Source of the DNA: Trichobilharzia szidati
Taxonomy: Eukaryota; Platyhelminthes; Trematoda; Strigeidida; Schistosomatidae
DNA: 64,000 bases
Reading direction: 5' to 3'
NCBI GenBank assembly: GCA_944472155.2
Contig: OX235272.1
Location: 97,284,020-97,348,019 of the forward strand
A program made the position numbers and the translations under genes. The notes beneath the pieces are model-generated. The model worked only from the letters and a program-made list of their open reading frames with translations, was not told the DNA's origin and searched no databases. Shown here piece by piece: positions 12,533 to 25,838 of this stretch; the first letter of the stretch is position 1, and each line of letters opens with the position of its first letter.

Positions 12533-14154
12533 CTTAGTTTAGAGGCAGAAATCTTTAGACAACAAATGGTCTAAATAAATATCACAAAAGTGGAAAAAAT
12601 AAAGATTGTAGATATACAAGTATTACATTGAAAATCAGGGATGTTCAATGATGTATTCATATTACGAACTAGATGAATGATACCTTCACACCTATGCACT
12701 ACGAATTTGTGAATATTTTCAAAGTGAAAAGAGGAGATAGTGGAAATTGCTTTCATATTCTATTAACAGCTTCCTAGTAGATTTTCTATGATCTGGACTA
12801 GTAAATGAGAGACTTACACCATAATACTGGAAGAGATGTTTCAGCAGACTGAGTGACAGTCAGCTACACAATGGCAATAATAATGATTCAGATAATGTCA
12901 TGGATTATAATAGTACAGCAACGGAATCTATCTGGTTAACCCACAGTGAGCCGTAACAGAAATTCACTGTACTGATACTGCTCCCAATGCTTCTATGACT
13001 ACTACTACTACTACTTCCTATGCTACTAATGCTGCCATCTTTGCTACTAATAGCACTACTGATAATAATAACAGTAGTCATAATAATGCTGAAGTGTAAT
13101 AAGCAGTTATTCGATTATAAAACCCTATTGTAATAAATCCCTCACTATTAACTATTCGTTAAAAGAAAAGACAGAACTTTCTTTATCGGTTTATTTATCC
13201 TCCTAACAGATGTATTCAGTAGACAGGAAGGAAGGAAACATAAATGTGTAGTTCACCAGTAGTTTCATTTTATGCCAATACCATGTTAAGTGGGAACAAA
13301 CATCAGAGGTGTTTGAAAGTTTGAATGAAGGTAGGTGAGATGTGAGTTTTAGGGAAACAGATATAAGCGAATAAAATACAGAAATAATGATAATAAAACT
13401 ACAAGCTTCACTTGTCTTCACTGAGTTTTATTTATTTATTTTTTCAGAGTAAAAGAAGATAATGATTTGTTTTCAGTCCACTTATTGTTTGTTTTATTTT
13501 ATTACCATTAGTAATAGTATTGGTAGTATTTACGACAGTTTAATCAGTAGTGCTCGGTCTACTTGTGTTGTCTTTAATTTCTTTATTGTACGAAGCAAAT
13601 ATCTCCCTTTTTATCACTTTTTGTTATTACTGGCTTGAATTAAAAAATTCTATTCCTGAAAATCACCATCATTTTCCAAATTGTCGTGTTTCGTTTTCGC
13701 TGTTTTACACTGGAATACACCAATTACTTGTTCACTTCTCGTCAGAAATAGTGTACAAAGGGCTGATTTCATCAGCTGTGTGTGCGTCGGTATGTCTTTT
13801 TAAATTAGGTTTCTTAAGACGTATGTACCAGCATTCAAGTCAGTGAGAAAATGCATAACTACCTTCAAATTCACCTTGGTTGGCTTATTTATTAGAAATT
13901 CGAACCACAAGTGATCATTATTCATCTCTAACTTTAATATGAGAATGATTCACTTCACAGCAGATTTCAGCCTGTATTCCATTTTATCCCTTTTTCTCTG
14001 AAATCCATTCCTTTATGACTTCTCTCTTTCAATAGGCAACTATGAGAGGTAGATGATGACAGCTTTCATGGTGTCAGTCTAATATTTTCAAAATTACAAC
14101 AGAGTGTTTCTTTATCTCCTTCGTTGCGTTATGAGGGGAACAAATGACCTTGAG
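12533..14154. other. No gene recognised
   Basis: Simple AT-rich DNA with ACT/ACA trinucleotide runs near 12998-13014 and several short chance frames. The longest (13550-13846, +) is hydrophobic and unsupported. Confidence 0.4.
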
Positions 14155-14350
14155 CTTTTAGAGTTTTAGTAGCACTGGTGTTGTTTTTACGGGGTGACGA
14201 CGTTAACCACATACCCAACCTTCTCTCTTTCTGACTTTACTTTCGGCTAATAAAATATAGGCAAGGTTTAGGTGTGTGTTGGCTGGGAATAGAACCCGGA
14301 TCACGTCCATGACCGGCGAGTATTATACCACAGAACCATCGATGCCACAA
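14155..14350 (-). mobile_element. Family B SINE, tail type 2
   Basis: On the minus strand a degenerate tRNA-like head (complement of 14287-14345: ATCGATGGTTCTGTGG... then a B box GGGTTCTATTCCC) leads into the type 2 tail. Tail words include the complement of CCAACCTTCTCTCTTTCTGAC. The LINE-like terminus is not well preserved here. Confidence 0.65.
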
Positions 14351-14584
14351 AGAATGTTTGATTTAGGTAGTTAATTTCCTTTTCCCTAGTTATGTATCTC
14401 TCCATGGGTGGTGTGAGTCAGTTAATGCAGTTCATAGTTTTACATCACACACCTGAAGTTATTTTCCCTTACCATCAAATGATAGTGATTATACTTTACA
14501 CAATTTGGTTAAAGTATGAGCATTACAGTTTTCTGTATCTGACCTTAAATTCAACACTATTTGCATTACTAGTCAGGTACTGTC

Positions 14585-14655
14585 AATAATCAGAAAGCTG
14601 ACTGTTCGAATCCTATCTTGATTCAGGTTATCACTTCAATTCCAATCATCACCTG
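14585..14655 (+). repeat. Family D repeat fragment
   Basis: It has a B-box-like word ACTGTTCGAATCC and the family D follow-on TTCCAATCATCACCTG. The acceptor-like stem is not visible. Confidence 0.35.
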
Positions 14656-14819
14656 ACAGTATTACTTTACATTCTTCAGTAAGTAAAGTGTTAATTGAAT
14701 TATCTTTGATGACTTCATTTCGACACACCAACCCTAAGTAATCTGATGACCAATAAAGTTGGAATAAAACTCCCTTCTCTGTATTCAAAATATAAAACAA
14801 GCACTTTGTAAATATTTCA

Positions 14820-15480
14820 CTGTTATTATTGTTGTTCCCTTTGGTTTCGAGTGGAACATAAGGCTTCAAAGGCACATTTTCACTTCGTCCCGTTCCCTGG
14901 GGTCCTCTTCAGCTGGCACCATGATTGCCCATGAGCTTCCATCTCCTCCTGACACGATTTCCCCCCTATCATCGATGCACTGATCCCCAATTTGTAGTTT
15001 CCCATTCGACTGCCACTCCAGAGACGGCCTAGTACGCGATGCCATTTGACGGTTTCCTCAACATGTGTCCAGTTGATCTCCATTTTCTTCAGAATATTTG
15101 TTGAGTAATAGGTTCTTGGTCGGTTCGTTCGTTCCCAGAGTTTCTTGTTGCTAATTCCTTTTGGCCGACCATCTGATCCTCAATACGGAGTGAAGGCAGT
15201 CATTGATAAAAGTCTGCAGCTAGTTGTTGCAAATGCTACTTGTAACGCGTTCGCTGAGTTTCTGACCCATATAAAAGAACTGACTGACTTCACATTTGTG
15301 CTGAGAATCTGAATCTTGTTCTTTATGCTGAGCTTAGAAGGTTTCCAGACTTACTTCAGAATGCTGAAGTTGTGAACTGCCTTTCCGATTGTGGTTTCGG
15401 CATCCTCATCCATGGGGCGTACCTGTGGTTGAAACGATGCTGCCTAGAGAGTTTCACCATTACAGTGCTAGTATTCAGTC
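14820..15480 (-). mobile_element. RTE-like LINE, 3' end fragment
   Basis: The minus strand reads through the C-terminal part of an RTE-like reverse-transcriptase polyprotein to its 3' end. Shared blocks with the copy at 21048-22090 include the variable strand after the palm (complement of CGTTTCAACCACAGG), the WERTNQ-type block near 15100-15160 (complement of GTTCGTTCCCAGAG), and the terminal sequence (complement of TTCGAGTGGAACATAAGGCTTC) followed by a TTATTATTG tract. Stops and frameshifts throughout mark it as dead, 5'-truncated, and normal for LINE debris. Confidence 0.8.
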
Positions 15481-15739
15481 AAACTGTCATAACGACTGAC
15501 GTTCAATGATAGTTTAACAATGAACTGAAATTAAATCAGATGTTTCCGAAATAAACATTACAAAGTGAGATCTCATAATACTTTTCGAAGGAACATAAAA
15601 TTATCCAGCTCCGAATAACGTCAGCTAGAAGGATTAGACTGACCTAAGCACAGTACACAGTTGTTTCATTTATTTGAGGCTTCACTCACCAATAGTAATG
15701 TTGAGATTGACCTATTTCACAAAATCTAAACCATCTAAT

Positions 15740-15960
15740 CATCTGATTTGCGTCTACACACTCCAGTACATTGACAGAACTATATCCCTCAAGTAGCTAA
15801 CCGGAATCCAGGTAGTAGGAACTAATTCGGCTATCCTAGTTGAATCACTGCTATTACTCTGTTGATCAATTCACTCCAAAACTAGCAAAATGGCCTTCTG
15901 GTGTTTAGATCACTTCGATTTGGCTAACAAGCTCAATCAATAGTATGTGGTATGAAACAT
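15740..15960 (+). repeat. Family C repeat fragment
   Basis: It shares a block (AAAATGGCCTTCTGG, then GATTTGGCTAACAAGC) with 46670-46880 and more weakly with 24605-24760. No coding frame or tRNA-like head is clear. The origin is unknown. Confidence 0.4.
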
Positions 15961-16149
15961 ATGGAATACTTGTATGCCGGTAGATGATGATGATCACTTT
16001 GTCTGGGCCAAAATTGAGAAAATAAGAAACCACTGAATTTAGTGATAACAGTTAGTGATAGCTGTACAGTACCTGATGTATTCAACGATGCAATACTGGA
16101 TCTCAGTCTTAGTGGGAATGTTGGTTTATCAATGCAGAATGATCAGCAA

Positions 16150-16280
16150 TCACTCATGTGGCTTAGGTTCGATTTCCCTATAAAGAGGAAAGGTTGAGTG
16201 TGAGGCAAGCAACTCCATTCCATAAAAACCACATCACCCCTACTAACACTGCAGAACTGCATTAGGAACTCAAGCGGATG
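16150..16280 (+). mobile_element. Family B SINE tail type 2, partial
   Basis: It starts with a B-box-like GGTTCGATTTCCC and continues with AAAGGTTGAGTGTGAGGCAAG and CTAACACTGCAG, which match the type 2 tail (AAGGTTGGGCATGAGCC and AAACACTGCTACAG in the 36935-37170 copy). Acceptor stem and 3' terminus are lost. Confidence 0.55.
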
Positions 16281-17829
16281 GGGGAAAAAAGAATGTCATA
16301 ACTTATTAGGATACTGGTAATTCCTGCTGATGGAGATGGAATAGAACAAAACTCTTTTCTCATCTTTCTTCTTCTTCTTATTATTATTAACTGCATTTAC
16401 TCAACTGACCATTCGACTCGAATATTATTTCGATCGTGATATTATCATATCCTGATTAATACGACACTACTTAAGATGAAACAAAGTTATGTATATATGA
16501 GCGTGTGTAATTACATGTATGAGTGCATATCAAGTGAACATCTTGATCGGCTTAAAATGTCAGCAGAAGTAACCCTTCTCTTTACGTTTGTTTGTGTGTA
16601 TGTGTGTGTGCATGAACATTTCTGAGAGGATACAGATATGAGGAGGGAGATCAACAATGCTCACGAATAATAATAATAATAACGAATAAGTGAATTATTC
16701 AACTAAAACTTTATCGCTTGATTAAATTTATAAGAATCTCTATTGGAATTTTTGTTTAAATACATAAGTAACAGTTAAACTGACTGCTTGGAAAATAAAA
16801 CTACACAGTTATGTCATATGATATTTGTTTATTCACCAATTCCTCTCTCTCACTCGTACCATCTTGTTCTTTCTACATGTCTATTCATTCATCTTAAACT
16901 TCTAATATTTTATTCTGCATTTATTCTGCAAGTTTACTTATAGTCTCACGAGATAATCCTTTTATATTATACTCATTATTATTATTATTACTATTAATAT
17001 TTTATCACCACCATCTTCTTTGTCATTTATCGTCTTTGGTTTGTGTGGGTCTACATATGCATATTTGTGTGTGTGCGTGCTTGTCGACTTGTACTTACAA
17101 TATTGACTATTGACTGACCACATTTAAACAAACTCAATGCACAATAGTCGAGGATATCTTAATCACCAATTGGCCTTTATATTTATTTAAAAAGTTATTC
17201 ACTAGTTCAATAGTAGATGGATAGATTATGAGATAAATACATGTGAGAGTATATCTATACATGCATGCATATATGTGTGTATATAAAATGATAATCCTGA
17301 GAATGTCTATTTACTAGCGGCATACTTACTTTACCTACTTAACCCTGTATTATTTATTTCAATCGAGTAAACAATATGTTTTATTATTATTATTTTTATT
17401 ACATTGTTTGTATAGTCTTGTTGCATAGTTGTTGAGTGTTGTTTTTGAGAAAGAAAAAATTTTCAAACATGTGATTAGTTAACTGTGTGAGACAGTGTGA
17501 TTCAGAAGTATTGATTCCTTTGAAAATGATATTAGATATATCGTCTCACTGATGAGACTGGTATGCGAACACCACATAGGCACTCACGTGTTGCGCTTAC
17601 AAACAAATTCAGCATGCATGTTTGTACTATGATTCCCATTCTTATTTACTCTTATTTCCATACTCTACAATATCGCCTCTCCATCCCCCCCACACACACA
17701 CACAGTGTCTCATACAAGCAGTGATGTAACTTGTAGTTGTCTATTGTGTTTCTAAGGTTGAGTAATCAGAGTTACATAATGTTAACTGCAAATATCAGTA
17801 CAGAGTATGGAGTCTAGTGACAAATCGCT

Positions 17830-17877
<48 letters not shown>

Positions 17878-18149
17878 TCAAAGTGTGGTTTATTGATTTA
17901 GGTGTAATTCTCATAACTAATACGATTAAGGGCGTTTATATTCTCACCTCCTAAAGTTGTATTTCCAACTTTGATACTACTGACTGATAAGATGACAGGA
18001 GAATATATTACATAACTGCTGCATGATATTTGTTCTTATGACAGTTTACAATGTCACCTGTTCACCATAGAGCCAGCCATTCAGAAATTTCAAGATTTAT
18101 CAAGAAATGAATCCAATGGGGGAACCCTCTACAAACTTCCTCATTGAAT
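16281..18149. other. No gene; microsatellite-rich
   Basis: It contains AATAAT runs near 16667, TTATTA runs near 16977 and 17382, a CA tract near 17690-17704 and a long AT tract at 17833-17874. No exon or transposon is supported. Confidence 0.45.
17833..17874. repeat. (AT)n microsatellite
   Basis: A perfect dinucleotide run of about 42 bases. Confidence 0.95.
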
Positions 18150-18400
18150 TTGTTTGAAGCTTTCTCAGGAAGTCATGACTTGCAGGGTCATCGGGTGTAA
18201 GGACAAATACTCACCAATGACACTGACTTACTGTGACGCTATCTGTTCCGTATTGACAGAAGTTAGAATTCATGAGTCACTGAGTTCCGTTCCACTGACT
18301 GGATGGTTTATGAGACCACCTTGTAACCTGGAGGTCCTGGGTTTGATCATTGGTGGTGGAGTCACGAAACGCTCTAAAGACAGAAAAAAGACGATTACTT
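18150..18400 (+). mobile_element. Family A repeat, truncated before the hammerhead
   Basis: It shows the sense 5' segment (GGTGTAAGGACAAATACTCACC, TGACACTGACTTACTG), the shared word GAAGTTAGAATTCATG, an A-box-like ACTGGATGG and a B-box-like GGTCCTGGGTTTGATC. Sequence similarity stops after GTGGAGTCACG, just before the expected hammerhead. Confidence 0.7.
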
Positions 18401-19429
18401 TTTGATAAATCTGTAGTTCTACTAAACAATAATAACATCAAAAAATCAAAATTACCGCAACAGTACCTTGAGGCAACTTTACAGTCCCCAAAACGTGGAG
18501 TCAAAAACACTGTCCACAAGAATCGTACACCAACGAGCCCTGCATACAGTCCAAGGTTAGAATGACCTTCATTCACTCAAACGAAATCACATTGTACAAT
18601 ATAATACTAATGTACATGCAACCACAAAGCTAAGCATTAAAATTAGGGATTAAACATAGACAATGACGGATAATAAGGATCAAATCAACACATGATATAC
18701 AAATGTCAGGACAGCGATATACAGTCTAGGAGGAAAAACAGATGATAATTACAAAGTTAGTTGTAATGTGCAAATAAGTATAAATACTGTGATTGGATCG
18801 TCCATAAGAGATTTTCCGGACAATTTCTCCGTTGCACAGTGTGCAAGTGAACATCTTGAAGACAGACTCTTTGTCATCTTTACATAGATTTCTTGAATCA
18901 TTCACATTTGATGCATAAGTGAAGTCATCACTGAGCACAATCACTTTAAATCTTATAGTCAGATACAGTACTGACTCAGATCGATATTAAGGCAACAAGT
19001 AACATTTGATAAATTAAAAATATACCTCGAACACTTCTAAAAATTAGTATTTATATTTTTCAGAAACGTTTGTGTCATGTTAATATTTTTACCTAACAAG
19101 ACCGTATATTGTCAGTTACTTTTTTGTTATCCGATCACACCAAACCCTGTGAATTTTACACTATTGACATGTATAGTTGGAAATCGTCGCTATCCAGATG
19201 CTAAAGTGATCAAAATGTCGAACAAGCATTTCACTAGCTTTGAGTCGATTTCATAAACACAAAGAGTCAAATCAACTTCAGTCACTAATTAGCCAACTGA
19301 GCTAACTGAGGTACATGATATGAAATGCATTTTAAGTTACAAATATATAGTACAGTGTGCATTTAAAAGAATGATTTCCAATCTATGATTGTGAATCTTA
19401 TAAGTGATTTATTCTTTGAATTTTGGTTT

Positions 19430-20010
19430 ACAGGGATTTGATTGATTTCAAGTTAAACCACTGATTGACTTCAAGTTTGTGCCAATCAACACCCAAAAAT
19501 CAGTCTAGTGTCTTCAGCCACTAGACTGAAGACAGGTGAGCATTACCCAGAAGGTCTACTGAGAGCTCGTAACCAGTAGGGTACACCAAGTCGTTGGGTG
19601 TGAGGACGGATACTAGTCGGTGACTTTGCCTGGTAGTTGCGCTGTATATCATAAAAATCAACAGAAATTCTGATTCATCGGTCACTCGATTCTGTCCCAA
19701 GGATGGAATGGTCAAACCACTCGCCTCGTAACCTGGAAGTCACGGGTTCGATACTTGATGGCGAAGTCGTGAGTGAGTGCTTCTGAGGAGTCTCAAATTA
19801 GGATGTTACACCTGTACACTACTCCCTGATTTTCAGTGGTATGTTAATTGACTCCAATCTGTTGTCTTACATGAAGTAATTTAGTTGATTTTCAAGAGTT
19901 GGTTTGTAAGGATTAGATTTGTTTTTTCAAGTTTGACTATGGATTGACATCAGTTAGAGAACCACTGAAAACCAGGGAGTGCTGGACAGCTGTTTCATCC
20001 TAGTTGATTT
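19430..20010. mobile_element. Family A element with inverted tail fragments on both sides
   Basis: A minus-strand tail stub (19432-19475) is followed by a full sense copy (about 19500-19870): 5' segment, tRNA-like head with B box GGGTTCGATAC, hammerhead region, tail. A second minus-strand tail follows (19905-20005), ending inside the hammerhead at the stem II loop. The sense hammerhead keeps a perfect core word CTGAGGA at 19783-19789 and a stem II GTCT/GGAT, but GAAA has become GTTA. Confidence 0.75.
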
Positions 20011-20841
20011 TGTTTGAGTTTTTTTTTGGTACAGTAATGAGGGTAATAGGGATCTATTTATGTTGAAACCTTATTTGATTTGAGTTTATTGACAAATTAA
20101 TCGTTTCATGCAAGCATCGATTCTTACTTCTGGGTTGACTCAACTTATAACTACAATAAGCGCGTTGGTGTTAGGCAAAAATGATCAACTGCTAAATACT
20201 GTATGCTGGAGTCCATTTGAAATTTCTCATATCTTTTTAATTCACAAATAATCCTCATTGAGACATTAATGAAAACAAAGCAAGTAGTTCAGTGAAGAGG
20301 CTCTTTTTGGTGAATTCATTCGCCAAGCTGTACAAATGACTTTGTATTAGGATATATATATATATGATTCCGTTGCAGTGCTTTCCTGAACCATTTTGGA
20401 TATTCGTAATTAGTGACAGAATTATCGAAAAAAAAGTAATTTTCGCGTTCACTAAAGTAAAACTGATAGAGTAAATACAATAAATAAATAACATAATAAG
20501 ATAATTCCAAGATTTTTGATTTACAGGTCTTTAAACATCTATTATGTAATGTTTCAGATAACCATGGCAGGTGTATTTTTACTAAACAACGTTCAGAGTT
20601 GTCAAGGTGACTATTATTTCCCCCATTATCTACCTGCACAAGATGTATAATGTTGAGTGTGTTTTAAGTCATGTAAGTTAAGATATACAATTTGGTCAAT
20701 AAATACTTGCAGATTGTAGAATGATACTAAGTGGGAATAACCTCCTTCATTTCTTCAGCTATCTGACTACTCATCTGTCTCACATAGTTACAAATTAATC
20801 AGATGGAAGCTCATCCTGTATTTTTGTTGCTTCTTGTGTGC

Positions 20842-20988
20842 GTCGGTGACACAGCGGTTAGAACACTCGCTGACCATGCAAATGGCCCGGGGTCCGATCG
20901 CCGGCCGACGCACACCTGATATCAGTGGTCGTACTAAAAATACTGTGTGGAATTAAGCTATAATTCTAAAAAATAATAAGCCAAGTGG
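20842..20988 (+). mobile_element. Family B SINE, tail type 1, internally deleted
   Basis: The tRNA-like head has strong terminal pairing (GCGTCGG with CCGACGC) and an A box GACACAGCGGTTAG; the B box is altered to GGTCCGATCGC. The tail goes straight from CCTGATATCAGTGGTCG to AAAAATACTGTGTGGAATTAAGC, so about 45 bases present in the 10612 copy are absent. Confidence 0.8.
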
Positions 20989-21047
20989 GTAGTATATGTC
21001 AAAACTTGAAATATATCCTGTTGGGATTCGACTTCAGTATTTAATTA

Positions 21048-22090
21048 TATTATTATATTGTTTCCTTTAATTCCTAGAGGAACATAGGGCTTCAGCCGTG
21101 CGTCTCCATTGCGTTCGGTTCTCTGCTAGAGTTTTCACCTGGCTCCAAGTCTACCCACACGTTTCCATCTCCTCTTCACATGTCCTCCTCCAAGTCACCC
21201 TCGCACTGACGACCAACTCACCGCTTCCCTTTCTGGTTCCACTCGAGCAATGGCTTGTCTAGTGATGTCACCTGATGGTTTCCTCACAGTATGGCCAACC
21301 CACCTAACTCCATTTCTTCCTGCTTATTTGTTGCACAATCGGTTCCTGGTTGGTTCGCTCCCAGAGATCCCTATTGTTGATCTTTTTTGGCTATCTGATC
21401 TTAAGTATTGAGCAAAGACAACTGTTAATGAAGGTCTGTAGTTTGTTTGAGATGCTCTTTATGACGCGCTGGCCAAGTCTCTGATCCGTATAGTAGCACT
21501 GACTGACTTAACATTGGAGTTGAAAATCCGGATCTTATTTTTGATGCTGAGAGTTGTTGACCTCCACACAGACTTGAGAGTAGTGAAAGCTTGTCTTGCT
21601 TTTCCGATTCTTGCTTTGATATCCTCGTCAGTTCCACCCACCTGTAGTTGAAACGATGCTCTCCAGGTAGGTAGGTAAAAGAGGTTGTTTCTTTCAGGTT
21701 CCTCTCATTTATGCTGATTGTTGTCTGTTGTTGTTTTTGTTGCTGTTGTTGGTGTTGCCCAGGAATCTTCATCACCTCTGTATTCTCTATGTTCACCTGA
21801 AGTCCTATCTTTGATGCTTCTTCTGCCAACTTGTTGCTTTTCGCTTGCATATCTTCCAGTTTGTGAGAAATCAGACATATATCATCGGCGAAGTCCAGAT
21901 CCTCCAAGTTTTTCGTGAGGGTCCATTTTATGCCTGTTTCCTCATTGCCCACTGTTTGTCGCATTATCCAATCTACTGCAATCAGGAAAATCATTGGAGA
22001 TAGTAGGCAGCCTTGTCTTACTCCTGTCCTCACTTCGAAGGAAGTATTTAATAATGTAGTATAATTCACTTTATGATGCATACACAATTC
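21048..22090 (-). mobile_element. RTE-like LINE: reverse transcriptase palm to 3' end
   Basis: This is the longest LINE frame in the window (21425-22087, minus, about 220 residues). Residues 18-33 give the RT block VRTGVRQGCLLSPMIF, followed by AVDWIMRQT. The catalytic motif appears as LDFADDICLIS (FADD box) near residue 65. A Q-rich insert follows, then a C-terminal domain, with stops, reaching a terminal WRRTAEALCS-like block near 21080-21120. The 3' end shows the ...TATGTTCC-type terminus and a TTATTATA tract. Endonuclease and N-terminal RT are missing. Family knowledge: such elements copy their own RNA and often SINEs with matching tails. The frame is broken downstream, so this copy is dead. 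Confidence 0.9.
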
Positions 22091-22724
22091 GTTACTACTT
22101 GTATGATATTATTATGTCTTACCACGTACTTATTTGATATACTTTGAACAGGCGGAATGTATGAATTTTAAATCCTCTGAACAATAGCATCAAGATATTC
22201 ATTCCAAGAAGTAGTGAAAAATGGTCATTAGCGATTATAAATCTCAAGAAATTTTGATATGCTTAGATGGACTATGATGAATGCATTTCTCGAATGAAAC
22301 TGAAAGAAAGCCTAACTAGTGAAAACAATTTAAATCAATCACATGTGTGCTGTTATTTCAAATTTTGACTTAGTGGGTTACGAAGTGTAGTCTTATTATC
22401 ATCCCGTCATATCTGCCTATGTAGGCTATGTAATCGTGCAGTTTGATAGTAACGTCTTCCCTCTACCATGAATTCATTTGAATTGAAGTGTAGACACTTA
22501 ACATAACAGAGATAATGATGATATGGGAATTTTGGGAAATTATCTGAGGGTTAATTAGGGTTTAGAGTTAATAAGCAGTTGAATCTTATACCCTAGTGAT
22601 GCAAAAACCCTTTGTTCGGTGTCTTATTTGCTTTCATTCTAAGTTATATTGTCTTCGTGTATAGCTCTTCAGTCCATGATCTTATTTGGTACTGAACCAA
22701 TGAATTCAAGTGTGATCACGGATC

Positions 22725-22985
22725 GGACACATACTGACGAGACCGTCAAATGACATGTCGTACTAGGGTGTCTCTCAAGTGGAACCGGAATGGGAAAAGA
22801 CGGGTTGGGCGTGAATCCAATGAATGACATGGAGGAGATCGTGTGAGGAGGGGATAAAAGCTTATGGGCAGTAATGCGACCAGCTGAAGAGGACCACAGA
22901 GAACAGGACAAAGTGAAATATGCTGTTGAATCCCTATGTTCCACTCGGAAACAAAGGGAACAGTAGTAATAATAATAGTAACGAT
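22725..22985 (+). mobile_element. RTE-like LINE, extreme 3' end
   Basis: The sense strand encodes a decayed C-terminus: ...RPAEEDHREQDKVKYAVESLCS, matching the W..AENR.QWR..VEALCS-type end of the other copies. It is followed by CCCTATGTTCCACTCGGAAA, AAAGGGAA and an AATAATAAT-like tail, the 3' structure expected of RTE-type elements. It is strongly 5'-truncated. Confidence 0.8.
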
Positions 22986-23159
22986 AAATAAAAGTAAAAT
23001 AATGAAAGTAATTTATTTTTTCTTAAGAAAAGGGGTTAACCAGATTCGTATTGCTCTCATATTATCAAATAAAGCGAAGAATGCACCTCAACAAGTGGAG
23101 AGGAGAACTACTCACTTAAGTTATACGAATAATATTAAGTTATTAGTGTTTTGATAATA

Positions 23160-23665
23160 TTCTAGTCAAAGTATCGTTGACTTCAAGTTTGATCACGGAT
23201 TGATATCAGTTAGAGAACCACTGGGAACCTGGGAGTATTGGGCAGCTATCTCGTCCTTGTTTGGGACTATTTATAAGTACCAACTCGCGACCCCACCACC
23301 AAGAATCGAACCGAGGACCTACAGGTCACAAGACTAGCCTGTAGACCATTCAGTCACTAGGAAGAAATACAATGACTCACAACCATTGAGGTTCACTAGG
23401 TCGTGTGTCAGGACATTGACTTGTGGTGACGTCATTTATTCCAAACTGACAAAATTTAGAATTAATGGGTCACTGAGTTCTATCCAAGGGGCTCAATGGT
23501 TTACAAGTTTGCCTGGTAACCTGAAGGTCCTGGGTAGGTACATACTTTTGAATAATCCCCAACTGCGACAAGACGGCTGTGCAGTACTCCCTGTTTTTCA
23601 GTGGTTGTCTAACTGACATCAATCCGTGACGAAGCTTGAGACTAATCGAATCCCTATAATCTAGC
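23160..23665. mobile_element. Family A inverted pair (about 500-bp fold-back)
   Basis: A minus copy (tail at 23172-23220, hammerhead region, tRNA-like head to about 23375) meets a plus copy (23385-23655: 5' segment, head with CTGAAGGTCCTGGG, hammerhead remnant, tail). Outer ends are inverted copies of the same tail (TTTGATCACGGATTGATATC at the left; GACATCAATCCGTGACG at the right). Both hammerheads are damaged: on the minus side GAAA is GAGA. Confidence 0.75.
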
Positions 23666-24604
23666 ACTTAAATACCGTTGACTTATTCTATAGACGAAAT
23701 CTGATAGTTGGTATGACTAGGGAATCATATCACGCACACACACACACACACTGAGAGTCATATGGGTGCATACATAGGGAATGTGGGGGAAGTATATGAC
23801 ATTTAAAGTATACACTAAAGTACTGTCATATTTTTGTCAAAATGACTTTAGTTTTTATCTCAATGAAAAACTGTGAAAAATATTAAATCTATCACCTGCT
23901 GTGATGTTATTCGTCATAACATGTTGAATGGTCAAGACAATCACAATTACATCTGTGCAAGTGAATTAGGCTGGTTACTAACTACGATGTCATCATTTTA
24001 AGTGGGATCACCAACTATCCATCAACTAGACAGTTTTATCTCTGTATATTGCAAACTACCTCCCCACCTCTTCTCCGCACCACCCATAATCCTCCACGCC
24101 TACACACATACACAAACATAATATCACGTTTCATGTTATTGTCATTGTTCGGCTACTGGAAATCAACAAGACAGTTCGTATATTCTGAACTTATTCACCC
24201 CCAAATATACGAAGAATATAATTCACATTAGGTACAGGACTGATTCCCTACTGTTTTAATCTAGTACAATGGAAGTTAAAGGCTTGTCAAGTCGTGATTA
24301 CCTCTTATTAGTCATATTACCTTTACTAGAAGACAAATTACTGAATAAAATGGATGAATAAATCAATAAATATGGAATCTCTTGTATAAATCATAGGCAA
24401 ATTATGTCACATAAAGTTTATTAAAAGTATAATTTCTAATAGTGAAAACAAAGAAAGACATCTTTTTAGGCGAACTATAGAATAAATTCTATATTGCTTC
24501 ATTTTTACATACTTTTCATTGGAATGCAATTAGTTATGCTCCCAGAATGTGATTATTACTTTACAATACTCTTTAGATTGGCTATATGATTTCAAAATTC
24601 GAAA

Positions 24605-24760
24605 CTGATTTACCAGTTAGAGCTGAGTCTAACTGGATACACTGCTGATGAGTTAAATGGCTGATCAGGCTAGCAAGCAGCAATACTGGTTGACGTGATC
24701 GTCATTCAACCACTCATATCAGTTAGTAGTATATACTATCTTCGACTTATTTACGTCATA
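24605..24760 (+). repeat. Family C repeat fragment
   Basis: It resembles 46670-46880 over TACACTG-TGATGAG-AAATGGC and GGCTAGCAAGCAGC. Poorly conserved and unassigned. Confidence 0.3.
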
Positions 24761-25803
24761 GGTTTATCATTGACGTAGGAGTACAGAGCAAATAGCTTGC
24801 CTCAGAAAAGCATCCAATTTCAAATTAATTTTGTCTGATGGTGAGTAGCAGTGAAATCCAGTATGCGCATTTAATCCTACTTGGGACTCCTCAGCTAGAT
24901 GTACCTGCATTCCGAGGGAGTTCAGTGATTTCATCATACAAACACACTCTCCCTATCAACATTATTTTTGTTTCAAATTTTAAATAAAGTTTCAAGTACT
25001 AAATAAAATTTAAATTTAAAAACTATCCATTGATGGATAATTTATAAATCAATACAGATTATCATGAAATCATATTTCACAAAACATGCTCTTTATTTTC
25101 ATTCTACTTTATCTTTATTTATAACACTTTTATTGAACACTGAGCATTATTCAAAATATGCATTTTATATTTGTATATATAAATATATAAAATAATTGAA
25201 ATCAGATGTCGTATGAATATCATAATAAGTTACATTCATAATAACAATAATAATAGTAATAGTGATACTAGTTGGAATAGAAATCAAATATGCATGTGAT
25301 GAATACTCTGTCCATGTATTAAGTATCAATACCTTTCTTTTAATGCATGTGTAATGCATAGTTGAGTGTGTATAAACGTGCATACTCATGTGTGTATGTT
25401 TGTGTGTGTGTGAGTGTGTTGGTATCCAGTGCTGTACTCATTCTCCTATATAAATGTGCACCCACGCTCTCTCTCTCTCTCACACACACACACATCCAAA
25501 TGCCATTTGTTACTACTCAAATAATATCATTTAACTTTCTATTTATATGAAGAAATATATATGTAGTATTGTGTATTGTATTCATAAAAATGATTATGAA
25601 ATGTATGTTGTAATGTTCAAAAAGTTAAAATTTAAAAAAATAAAAGAAGACTATGAATAAAGACGAAAACATTACACTCAGAAGAAGAAGAAGAAACAAT
25701 TTTTTTCTTTTTTCTACTTGTTGCTAAGTTGTTGCGTAAAAATTATCAATACCACATGATAATTATGCATAGGCCCCACCATCTATACATTTTTATACTT
25801 ATA

Positions 25804-25838
<35 letters not shown>

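Noticed and set aside
13550..13846. 98-codon open frame
   Set aside because: Leu/Phe/Ser-rich chance frame in T-rich DNA with no supporting signals.
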